Assembly: GCA_942492835.1 (NCBI GenBank)
Contig: OW818645.1
Coordinates: forward strand, 2,294,001 to 2,358,000
Direction: 5' to 3'
Length of the DNA: 64,000 nucleotides
DNA from: GWB2-37-7 sp942492835
GTDB taxonomy: Bacteria > Bacillota > Clostridia > Lutisporales > Lutisporaceae
This document shows, piece after piece, positions 1 to 8,223 of the stretch (position 1 is its first letter; each line of letters begins with the position of its first letter). The notes under the pieces were generated by a model. The model ran no database searches and was not told the origin of the DNA. It worked only from the letters and a program-made list of their open reading frames with translations. A program made the translations under genes and the position numbers.

Positions 1-2475
1 ATACTGAGACTTTGTCGAGATCAAGGCATGAGTTTTGGCGACATATCTGTTGTGACAGGCAATCTGACAGGCTATCAGAAGCTTGTACAGGCTGTATTTG
101 CAGAGTATGGCATACCGTGCTTTATTGACAGTAAAAAGGATGTAAGTTCACATCCACTGGCACAGCTTATTATAAATGCTCTTAGGATATTTACGGAAAA
201 CTGGAGCTATGAAGCAGTTTTTAGATATCTAAAGACTGGACTTACAGGAATAGATAAAAGAGACATTGACTTAATTGAGAACTATGTAATGGCTAGCGGC
301 ATTAGAGGCAGTAGATGGACTAAGGATGAAGATTGGAGCTTCCGTCCCAACTATGGAGGGGTCGAGCCTACAGAATATGAAACTGCTATGCTGCAAAGCA
401 TTAATCAAATACGAAGAAGCATAATAGCACCCCTTATAAATCTCCATGAGAAGATAAAAGGTAAAAATCAAGTAGCTGTGCTTTGCACTGCTTTGTTTGA
501 GTACCTCTGTGAAATCAAAGTTCCTGAACGTGTAGAGCAATTGGTAGAGCAGTTTAAGGAGGCAAAACAGTTTGATTTAGCAAACGAATACGGGCAAATC
601 TGGAATATCATTATGGAGGTATTGGATCAAGTAGTTGAGGTAATGAAAGATGAAGATCTAAGCATAGAAAAATTTGAAGAAATACTGTCCGCAGGCTTAG
701 AGGAGTATCAGATAGGACTAATACCTCCGGCTTTAGAGCAGGTTTTGGTAGGCAGCATAGAGCGAAGCAAAAGCCACAACGTAAAGGCACTTTATGTAAT
801 CGGAGCAAATGAAGGGGTTTTTCCTTTTATGATAAAGGATGATGGAATACTTACTGATAATGACAGAATAATTTTGGCGGAGCAGGGAATAGAGCTTGCA
901 AAGGACACAACCAGCAGAGCTTTTGAACAGCAATTTATGGTTTACAGCACTCTTACTACACCCTCTGATTATCTGAGAATCAGCTATTCTATATCAGACA
1001 TTGACGGTGGTACTCAAAGACAATCAATGGTTATAGGGAGACTTCACAGACTATTCACGGGACTAACCTCAAAAAACGATATCGAGGGGGATAGGGACAA
1101 TGAGCTACAGTTAATTTCTGCACCTGCGCCTACCTTCAATCAGCTTATTACAAGCATGAGACAGCATTTGGAGGGCGTTCAAATAAATGAAGTTTGGAAG
1201 GATACATACAGCTGGTTTCAAGGACAACTAGAGTGGAAGGAAAAGTGTGAGAGAGCACTAACTGCCTTTAATTATACAAATAGCATAGAAAGCATTAAAA
1301 AAGAAAGAGTGCGTAAGCTTTATGGAAGCAGCATTTATTCCAGCATATCTAGGTTTGAGAAATATGCAAGCTGTCCATTTGCATATTATGTTCAGTATGG
1401 ACTAAAGGCAAATGAACGACAGACCTTTCAGATTTCTGCCCCTGACTTGGGAAGCTTCCTGCATAAGGTTATAGAGCGGTTTTGCGACCTGCTTCAGGAG
1501 AAAAACATAAGCTGGAGAGAGCTTGAGAAGGATTGGTGCTTGCAAAGGGTATCGGAGCTTGTAGATGAGCTGCTTGCCGAACTACCGGGCAATGCCTTAA
1601 ACAGCTCCAAGCGTTATAGATATATAGCAGAGAGATTAAAAAGAGTCGCTGGAAAGTCTGTCTGGGTTATTGCACAGCATATAATAAGAAGTAAATTTGA
1701 GCCTTTGGGACATGAGCTGGGCTTTGGCGTTAACGAAAAACTTCCGCCAATTACCATAGAGCTATCCTCAGGGGAAAAAATTGTTTTAAATGGTAGAATA
1801 GACAGAATAGATACCATGAAGACAGGAGACGGCACCTATGTGCGCGTTATAGACTATAAGTCAGGTAGTAAGAAATTTAAGCTTTCAGATATTTATGATG
1901 GTTTGCAGATACAGCTTGTGACATATCTGGATGCATTATCAGAAAGGGGCGGCAACGGAATAGAAGCTCCTGTTATACCAGCAGGAATGTTGTATTTTAA
2001 GCTTGATGATCCTATAATCAAAGGCAGCAGAGAAGCAGATGCAGATAAAATAGAAAAAGCTATAATGAAGCAGCTTAAGATGAAGGGGCTTGTGCTTTCT
2101 AATGTTGAGCTGGTTAAGAACATGGATGAACTAATAGATGGGGACTCAGACATTATTCCCGCAAGAATAAACAAGGATCAAACACTAGGTAGATCATCTG
2201 CAGCAAGCATAGAGCAGTTTGGAATGTTAAGGCGTCATGTAAGGAGTCTGCTTACTAATCTAGGTGAAGAAATAATAAATGGAAGCATAGCAATAAGTCC
2301 ATATAAGAAAAAGAAGGCAACTCCATGCAGCTTCTGCAACTACAAGTCCATATGCCAATTTGATACAAGACTTGAAGGCAATAGATACAGAAATCTACAG
2401 GACAAGAAGGACAATGAGGTTTGGGATATACTAAGCTCTAGCACTACAAACAAAGGCGGTGATGCAAATGAGTAA
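1..2475 (+). CDS. addB: AddB subunit of the AddAB helicase-nuclease (5' truncated by window edge)
   Basis: This is the C-terminal 825 codons or so of the AddB (RexB-like) subunit, which with AddA resects double-strand breaks and loads RecA at Chi sites. The frame is open to base 1, and residues before the first ATG at 28 fit the family, so the true start lies upstream; full-length AddB is usually about 1150 residues. The C-terminal half carries the RecB-type nuclease motif (GRIDRID followed by IDYKSG). The four cysteines expected to hold the AddB 4Fe-4S cluster are visible: one in SCPFAYYV, and three in a CSFCNYKSIC block near the C-terminus. The stop overlaps the addA start by 8 bases, so the two are translationally coupled. 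Confidence 0.95.
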   Translation: MLRLCRDQGMSFGDISVVTGNLTGYQKLVQAVFAEYGIPCFIDSKKDVSSHPLAQLIINALRIFTENWSYEAVFRYLKTGLTGIDKRDIDLIENYVMASGIRGSRWTKDEDWSFRPNYGGVEPTEYETAMLQSINQIRRSIIAPLINLHEKIKGKNQVAVLCTALFEYLCEIKVPERVEQLVEQFKEAKQFDLANEYGQIWNIIMEVLDQVVEVMKDEDLSIEKFEEILSAGLEEYQIGLIPPALEQVLVGSIERSKSHNVKALYVIGANEGVFPFMIKDDGILTDNDRIILAEQGIELAKDTTSRAFEQQFMVYSTLTTPSDYLRISYSISDIDGGTQRQSMVIGRLHRLFTGLTSKNDIEGDRDNELQLISAPAPTFNQLITSMRQHLEGVQINEVWKDTYSWFQGQLEWKEKCERALTAFNYTNSIESIKKERVRKLYGSSIYSSISRFEKYASCPFAYYVQYGLKANERQTFQISAPDLGSFLHKVIERFCDLLQEKNISWRELEKDWCLQRVSELVDELLAELPGNALNSSKRYRYIAERLKRVAGKSVWVIAQHIIRSKFEPLGHELGFGVNEKLPPITIELSSGEKIVLNGRIDRIDTMKTGDGTYVRVIDYKSGSKKFKLSDIYDGLQIQLVTYLDALSERGGNGIEAPVIPAGMLYFKLDDPIIKGSREADADKIEKAIMKQLKMKGLVLSNVELVKNMDELIDGDSDIIPARINKDQTLGRSSAASIEQFGMLRRHVRSLLTNLGEEIINGSIAISPYKKKKATPCSFCNYKSICQFDTRLEGNRYRNLQDKKDNEVWDILSSSTTNKGGDANE

Positions 2476-5400
2476 AGGAAAGTGGACACCTGAGCAGTAC
2501 AGTGCCATAACTGCGGAGACAAGCAACCTGCTTATAGCGGCTGCCGCTGGAGCAGGCAAGACTGCTGTATTGGTTGAGAGAATAACAAGAAAGATTACCT
2601 CAAAGGAAAATCCTTTAGATATAGATAAGTTTTTGGTGGTAACCTTTACAAAAGCCGCCGCTTCACAGATGAGAGAAAGAATAGGCAAAGCAATAAACAA
2701 GCTATTAGAAGAACAGCCAGAGTCAAAAAGTTTGCAAAGACAGCTTACACTACTAGGGAAATCAAGTATTACAACTATACATAGCTTTTGTCTTGAAGTA
2801 ATACAGAGCAATTTTCAGTCAGTAGATTTGGAGCCTGGCTTTAAGATATCTGATGATACAGAGTCAGTTCTTCTAAAGCTAGAAGCTTTAGAGGAACTGT
2901 TTGAAAAAAGATATGAGGAAGAAGACTATGATGCAAGCTTCTTTAGACTGCTGGATTCCTATGGCGGCAGTCGAGATGACAGGGCTCTACAGGAAATAGT
3001 GTTGAACCTATACAGCTTCATACAGAGTCATCCTTGGCCTATGCAATGGATGCAAGACTCGGTAAATCAATTAAATTTGGTTGATTGTGTCGACTTTGGC
3101 ACAACTAAATATGCCAAAGTGCTTAAGCAAAGCATTAGTCTTGAGCTTACGGGATATTTGATACAGCTAAAGGATGCTGTGGATATAATCAATAGAGAAG
3201 AAGGGCTATCACCATACAATGAGGCTTTTGTAAACGATATAGCAAGCCTTGAGCTAGTTATAAAAAATTGCAGTGAGGACAAGACTTGGGATGAGCTTTT
3301 TGTTGCATTTCAAGGTATAGAATTTTTAAAGCTTAAAAGATGCGCCAAGGATGTGGACAAGGATAAGCAGGAGCAAGTACAGGACATAAGAAATAAGATA
3401 AAGAAAAAGCTAAACACCCTCAAAGCTGATATAGTATATGCTGATTCAGAGGGCGTGACAAAAGAGCTTATTTATCTTTATCCTATGTTTGACAGTCTAT
3501 ACAGGCTGGTTCGGGATTTTGATGAAATATACAAGGCAAAGAAAAAGAAAAAAGGCATGATTGACTTCAATGACTTAGAGCACTACTGCCTTAAGATATT
3601 GACAGAGGAGTCTGAGAATGGGGAGATTGTGCCCTCAGAAGCGGCTATAGCATATCGCAATAAATTTGAAGAGCTTTATATAGATGAATACCAAGACAGC
3701 AATGAGGTTCAGGAAGTAATACTTAAAATGATTTCAAGAGCACCTGTAGGTAAGCCAAACATATTTATGGTAGGTGACATAAAACAAAGCATATACAGAT
3801 TTAGACAAGCAAAGCCTGAGCTTTTTAAGAGCAAATACAATACATACTCAGGTGTAGAAGGAAGTTCTGAGAGAAAAATACTGCTAAACAAAAACTTTAG
3901 AAGCCGCAAGGAAGTTATAGCTGCTACAAACTTTGTATTCACGCTTTTGATGAACGAAACCATAGGAGAGCTTGATTACAATGAAAATGAAGCATTAAAC
4001 CTAGGAGCCTCCTATGAGGAAATTTCTAATGATATGGAAGCAGGGGGGGCAGTGGAGCTAAACATAATAGATATGGGGAGCATAGCTGAGACCTCCGAAA
4101 CCACTGATGAAGAAGAGGAAACAGAGGACATATCCATTGATGAGGAACAGCAGGAGGATATGGATTCAGTAAGATGTGAGGCTGTAGCGGCTGCTAATAG
4201 GATTAAGTCTCTTATTAGCAGTAATAGGGAAAAACCATTTATGGTATTTGACGAAGGTGAAGGCACATATAGACAGCTTAAGTTTAGTGATATTGTAATA
4301 CTTATGAGAAGCACTAAGAACTGGGTGGATGTTTTTGTAGAAGAGTTTACAAGACATGATATTCCAGTCTATGCAGACACAGGTGGTGGATACCTAAAGA
4401 CAACGGAGATATCAATTATGATGTCCCTGCTTCAAATTATAGATAATTCTATTCAAGATATACCATTACTCTCAGTGCTTCGCTCTCCAATAGGTGGCTT
4501 CACACCAGAAGAGCTTATTGATATCAGAGTAATGGACAAGGAAGCCTCTTTGTTTGAAGCTATGGAGAAGCTTGCTGTCCTAGACGAGGAAGGAAGTGCT
4601 AAGTGCAGAGATTTCCTCACAAGGCTTGGGGGCTGGAGAAGCAAGGCTATGCAGCTATCCACTGCAGAGCTTATATGGTACTTATACAGCGATACTGGTT
4701 ATTTTAGCTATGCCAGTGCTATGCCTGGTGGAATGCAAAGGCAAGCAAACCTCAAAATGCTATTTGAGAAAGCAAGAAAGTTTGAAGAAACTAGTCTAAA
4801 GGGCTTGTTTAACTTTGTGAATTTTATAGATAAGTTAAAAAGCAGTAGCGGTGACATGGGTAGTGCCAAGATATTGGGAGAAAACGCAAATGTAGTGCGT
4901 ATAATGTCTATTCACAAAAGCAAGGGACTAGAATTTCCGGTTGTGATATTGGCAGGTACTGGTAAGAACTTCAATCTAATGGATATGAACAAAAGCATAT
5001 TACTGCATCAGGATTTGGGATTTGGACCTGATTTTGTGGACTATGACAAGAGAATTTCTTATGCAACAGTGGCAAAGCATGCCTTAAGATACAAGATTAA
5101 GCTGGAGAGCTTATCAGAGGAAATGAGAATTCTATATGTTGCCCTTACTAGAGCAAAGGAAAAGCTAATTATATTAGGTACAGTTAGTAACTTAAAAAGC
5201 TCTCACATGAGATGGAAAAACAAGGCTTCAGGTGAAGCAGATTCTGGAACAAATATCCATAAAATTGCGTCTTATGATGTGTTAAAATGTAAAAGTTATT
5301 TAGACTGGATATGCAGTGCTTTATACATACATAAGGATGGGGAGATATTAAGAAACCTTGAGGAAAAACAATATTTTGATGAAAATAAATATCTGACAGA

Positions 5401-6229
5401 TGACTCCAGCTGGAGCATAAAGCTTATTAGCAAGCAGGATATTTTGGAAGCTCAGAAGCAGGGAGAAAAACAGGACTTTTTAAGCGAATTTGCTTTTATG
5501 GAAGACAAACATTCTGAGAAGTCTGAGTATAGGGATGAAATAGCACGAAGACTGCAATGGGAATACCCCTATAAGTTGATGAATGCACTGCCTGTAAAGA
5601 TAACTGTAAGTGAGATAAAAAGAAGGACTGACTTCGGTTTTGATGAGCAAAGCTCCAATATATTTGTACCGACTCTAGTGAAGAAACCTATGTTTTTGGA
5701 AGAAAGCAGATATATGAGTGCGGCAGAAAAGGGTACAATAATGCACTTTGTAATGCAGAATTTGGATATAGCAAAAAGTAGTAAGGAACAGCTTGAACAG
5801 CAATTAAACACTATGGTTAAGAAGGAATTGATTACCCAGAAGCAGGCAATAACAGTGGATATGAGTAAAATCCGTAAGCTTCTCGAATCCTCCTTGGGTA
5901 AAAGAATGGCAGCTTCAAGTATTCACAGAGAAGTTCCTTTTAATATAGAAGTAGCTTGTACAGAAATATATACTGATTTGGATAAAGAGAAATATGGACA
6001 TCACATGGTAATGCTGCAAGGAGTAATTGACTGCTACTTTGAGGATGAAGATGGATTGGTGCTTATAGATTACAAGACAGACTTTGTAAAAGATAGCAGT
6101 GATTTTATAAAGCAACGATATATTGTGCAGATGGATTGCTATACAAAGGCCTTGGAGCGTGTTACAGGCAAAAAGGTTGTGGAGAGATATATTTATTTAT
6201 TCTACAATGGAGAAATATTAGAAATGTAG
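2468..6229 (+). CDS. addA: AddA subunit of the AddAB helicase-nuclease
   Basis: UvrD/Rep-family superfamily 1 helicase fused to a RecB-type nuclease; partner of AddB in break repair and recombination. All helicase motifs are present in order: AAAAGAGKTA (Walker A), TFTKAAASQMRERI, YIDEYQDSN (Walker B), VGDIKQSIYRFRQA, NKNFRSRKEV, SIHKSKGLEFPVV and LYVALTRAKEKL. The C-terminal nuclease motif is GVIDCYF then LIDYKTD. About 1253 residues, normal for the family. Of three clustered starts (GTG 2459, ATG 2462, ATG 2468) the last is preferred because AGGCGG lies 8 bases upstream and it overlaps the addB stop by 8 bases. A short run of acidic residues (near residue 540-565) interrupts the helicase; this looks like a tolerated linker insertion. 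Confidence 0.96.
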   Translation: MSKGKWTPEQYSAITAETSNLLIAAAAGAGKTAVLVERITRKITSKENPLDIDKFLVVTFTKAAASQMRERIGKAINKLLEEQPESKSLQRQLTLLGKSSITTIHSFCLEVIQSNFQSVDLEPGFKISDDTESVLLKLEALEELFEKRYEEEDYDASFFRLLDSYGGSRDDRALQEIVLNLYSFIQSHPWPMQWMQDSVNQLNLVDCVDFGTTKYAKVLKQSISLELTGYLIQLKDAVDIINREEGLSPYNEAFVNDIASLELVIKNCSEDKTWDELFVAFQGIEFLKLKRCAKDVDKDKQEQVQDIRNKIKKKLNTLKADIVYADSEGVTKELIYLYPMFDSLYRLVRDFDEIYKAKKKKKGMIDFNDLEHYCLKILTEESENGEIVPSEAAIAYRNKFEELYIDEYQDSNEVQEVILKMISRAPVGKPNIFMVGDIKQSIYRFRQAKPELFKSKYNTYSGVEGSSERKILLNKNFRSRKEVIAATNFVFTLLMNETIGELDYNENEALNLGASYEEISNDMEAGGAVELNIIDMGSIAETSETTDEEEETEDISIDEEQQEDMDSVRCEAVAAANRIKSLISSNREKPFMVFDEGEGTYRQLKFSDIVILMRSTKNWVDVFVEEFTRHDIPVYADTGGGYLKTTEISIMMSLLQIIDNSIQDIPLLSVLRSPIGGFTPEELIDIRVMDKEASLFEAMEKLAVLDEEGSAKCRDFLTRLGGWRSKAMQLSTAELIWYLYSDTGYFSYASAMPGGMQRQANLKMLFEKARKFEETSLKGLFNFVNFIDKLKSSSGDMGSAKILGENANVVRIMSIHKSKGLEFPVVILAGTGKNFNLMDMNKSILLHQDLGFGPDFVDYDKRISYATVAKHALRYKIKLESLSEEMRILYVALTRAKEKLIILGTVSNLKSSHMRWKNKASGEADSGTNIHKIASYDVLKCKSYLDWICSALYIHKDGEILRNLEEKQYFDENKYLTDDSSWSIKLISKQDILEAQKQGEKQDFLSEFAFMEDKHSEKSEYRDEIARRLQWEYPYKLMNALPVKITVSEIKRRTDFGFDEQSSNIFVPTLVKKPMFLEESRYMSAAEKGTIMHFVMQNLDIAKSSKEQLEQQLNTMVKKELITQKQAITVDMSKIRKLLESSLGKRMAASSIHREVPFNIEVACTEIYTDLDKEKYGHHMVMLQGVIDCYFEDEDGLVLIDYKTDFVKDSSDFIKQRYIVQMDCYTKALERVTGKKVVERYIYLFYNGEILEM

Positions 6230-6387
6230 GATAAAGAGGTAAATATAATGAAAAAAATAAATAGGTCTAATTTACCATATAAATATACTTAAATAAATTC
6301 TTATTTTACGTTATAATTTATTTTAAGCATATTATTGATTTAAATGGAAAAGTTTGAACATTAAAACTGCTGAAAGGAGGGTAAATC

Positions 6388-7113
6388 TTGAACTCAATTA
6401 GTGAAACATTAAATGAGAAGGTTGTTAGAATTAGGATTTTAAAAGAAGAAAAGAATGAATTTATTCAAGACTATAAGCCCTTCATAGCCTCAACAGTAGA
6501 AAAGTGCGTTGGAAGATATGTTAATTATGGACAAGATGACGAGCTTAGTATTGGGCTTATGGCGTTTGAAGAGGCAATTAATCAGTATGATTTTAATAAA
6601 GGAAATTTCCTAAGCTTTGCTCAAAATGTTATAAAAAGAAGAATCATCGATTATTACAGAAAAGAAAAAAGGCATAAAAATGTCACATACATAAGTGATT
6701 CTTACCCTGATGGGGAGGATGGTGAAAATATATATGATTACGCTGCAACAGCTGATCAAATCCAGAACAATTACCGTGATGAGGAAATAAACAATCTAAG
6801 AAGGATTGAGCTGCTTCAATTGAAGGAAGACTTAAAAAAGTTTGGCTTATGCTTTAATGACGTTGCAAAAAGCTCCCCAAAGCATAAAGGTACAAAGAAA
6901 GCTTATATGGAAATTATCAAATTTATTACTGAAAATACAGAAATTGCAGATAAAATAAAACATAAGAAATATATACCAATAGCTGAAATACAAATTGCTA
7001 CAAAATTACCCCGAAAAACCATTGAAAGAGCACGAAATTATGTAATAGCAGCAGTAATTATATTAACAGGCGACTATTACAGTCTAAGAGATTATATTGA
7101 TTGGGGGGTGTGA
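6388..7113 (+). CDS. sigI: RNA polymerase sigma factor SigI
   Basis: 241-residue alternative sigma factor of the SigI family. Residues 25-90 form the sigma-70 region 2-like core (VGRYVNYGQDDELSIGLMAFEEAI, then NFLSFAQNVIKRRIIDYYRKEKRH), and the C-terminal part holds the SigI-specific DNA-binding domain (LPRKTIERARNYVIAAVIILTGDY). In Bacillus and Clostridium this factor is held by the membrane anti-sigma factor RsgI, encoded directly downstream with a 3-base gap. The start is a TTG at 6388 with an excellent AAAGGAGGG six bases upstream. A TATAAT at 6312-6317 could be a -10 element, but I see no good -35. The 158-base gap from addA suggests its own transcription. Stress or wall-related signals are known triggers in relatives; the signal here is unknown. 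Confidence 0.95.
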   Translation: MNSISETLNEKVVRIRILKEEKNEFIQDYKPFIASTVEKCVGRYVNYGQDDELSIGLMAFEEAINQYDFNKGNFLSFAQNVIKRRIIDYYRKEKRHKNVTYISDSYPDGEDGENIYDYAATADQIQNNYRDEEINNLRRIELLQLKEDLKKFGLCFNDVAKSSPKHKGTKKAYMEIIKFITENTEIADKIKHKKYIPIAEIQIATKLPRKTIERARNYVIAAVIILTGDYYSLRDYIDWGV

Positions 7114-7116
7114 GGA

Positions 7117-8136
7117 ATGAAAGGAATAATCGCAGAAATCGACGGAAGAAGAATGATAGTTATAGCAAAAAACGGAGAATTTGTTAAATGTAAAAAACTC
7201 CCACATCATAATATTGGTGATGAGGTCAATATACAGAAGACTAACATGACAACTGTATATAAGAAAATGTCTGCAATTGCAGCCAGCTTTTTGATATTTG
7301 CAATGCTGTCTACAGGAGTATACGCATATTATACACCTTATAGCTATGTTAGCGTGGATATAAATCCAAGCTTTGAGTTTAGCGTAAATAGATTTGAAAA
7401 GGTTATAGGAGTTCATGCATTCAACGAGGATGCAGAAAGAGTAATTTTAGCTTCTGATAATATAAAGCATAAAGAGATAGATGATGCTTTGGAACAAATA
7501 TTAAATACTGCTTCGGATCAAGGATTTTTGAAGCAAGGTGAATCAAACAGTATAATGTTTGTAGTTTCATCTGGCAATAAGAAGGAAGAAATAGCAATGT
7601 CAAACAAGGTCAGTATTGCCTCTACAGAAGTATTATCACAATTAAGCAGTAATTATGAGATTATACTAGAGGCAATAAAAATAGATAGCTACAAGGAAGC
7701 AAAGAAACAGAATATTTCTCCAGGTAAGGTGATTTTAGCTAATCAGCTCAAAGAAGTAAAGCCAGATATTAATGAAGAAGATATGAAGCACATGTCACTT
7801 ATGCAAGCTATTAAGCAAATAGAGAAGAAGGAAGAGGAAGAAAAGGCTCCCAATAATCCAAAAACCGAAGTACCAAAAGAGAATAAAAAAACTGAGAAAC
7901 AGCTTGGTAATAATGTTAAGAATATAGAAGAGCTTATTATAGAGAAAAATGAAGATTTAGGTAAAAAGATAATTGATAAGAATAATGATGAGAAGGCTGT
8001 TAACAAGAAAAAAGAAAATATAAATGATGATATCCAAGGAAATAATAAGGATAAATACAACAAAGATAAAAATAATGAAGGTAATACTGAAACAGCAGAT
8101 GATAAGAACAAAGATAAGAATAATAAGAATCGTTAA
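7117..8136 (+). CDS. rsgI: Anti-sigma-I factor RsgI
   Basis: 339-residue single-pass membrane anti-sigma factor. Residues 1-45 match the cytoplasmic RsgI N-terminal domain that binds SigI, residues 51-71 are one hydrophobic helix, and residues 75-230 are extracytoplasmic. The motif YVSVDINPSFEF (residues 77-88) is the RsgI hallmark, and its Asn83-Pro84 bond is where RsgI proteins of this family are reported to self-cleave before regulated intramembrane proteolysis. From about residue 230 the chain becomes a Lys/Glu/Asn/Asp-rich low-complexity tail, with no carbohydrate-binding module like those on cellulosomal RsgI proteins. The sensing mode is therefore probably of the simpler Bacillus type. 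Gene order sigI-rsgI and a terminator right after the stop indicate a two-gene operon. Confidence 0.93.
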   Translation: MKGIIAEIDGRRMIVIAKNGEFVKCKKLPHHNIGDEVNIQKTNMTTVYKKMSAIAASFLIFAMLSTGVYAYYTPYSYVSVDINPSFEFSVNRFEKVIGVHAFNEDAERVILASDNIKHKEIDDALEQILNTASDQGFLKQGESNSIMFVVSSGNKKEEIAMSNKVSIASTEVLSQLSSNYEIILEAIKIDSYKEAKKQNISPGKVILANQLKEVKPDINEEDMKHMSLMQAIKQIEKKEEEEKAPNNPKTEVPKENKKTEKQLGNNVKNIEELIIEKNEDLGKKIIDKNNDEKAVNKKKENINDDIQGNNKDKYNKDKNNEGNTETADDKNKDKNNKNR

Positions 8137-8169
8137 AATAGTTGCCGATATATCGGCAACTATTTTTTA
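8137..8169 (+). terminator. Rho-independent terminator of sigI-rsgI
   Basis: A perfect 14-bp inverted repeat (8137-8150 with 8151-8164, core GTTGCCGATA/TATCGGCAAC) starts right after the rsgI stop and runs into a T-rich tract. Confidence 0.85.
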
Positions 8170-8223
8170 CTTCGCCCAGCATGGGCGAACTCTTACAGAT
8201 GAAAGTCCGGAGTATGTTTTTAT
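8170..8223 (+). other. Short structured segment, possible group II intron domain I remnant
   Basis: Directly after the sigI-rsgI terminator is a compact hairpin (TCGCCC, loop AGCAT, GGGCGA at about 8171-8187) followed by CAGATGAAAGTCCGGAGTATG. From memory, a GC hairpin with a CATG loop followed by GATGAAAGTCC is typical of domain I of many bacterial group II introns. No reverse transcriptase or domain V accompanies it here, and it differs from the intact intron near 41 kb. If it is intron-derived it is only a ~50-base relic; it could equally be an unrelated small structured RNA. Confidence 0.3.

Noticed and set aside
4087..4165. Acidic stretch in addA as a frameshift or inserted element
   Set aside because: The frame is continuous and helicase motifs on both sides are intact; it reads as a flexible acidic linker.
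6248..6292. 14-codon ORF (MKKINRSNLPYKYT) with AAAGAGG upstream, right after addA
   Set aside because: Too short to support; AT-rich sequence makes such chance ORFs common, and no downstream gene depends on it in an obvious leader-peptide manner.
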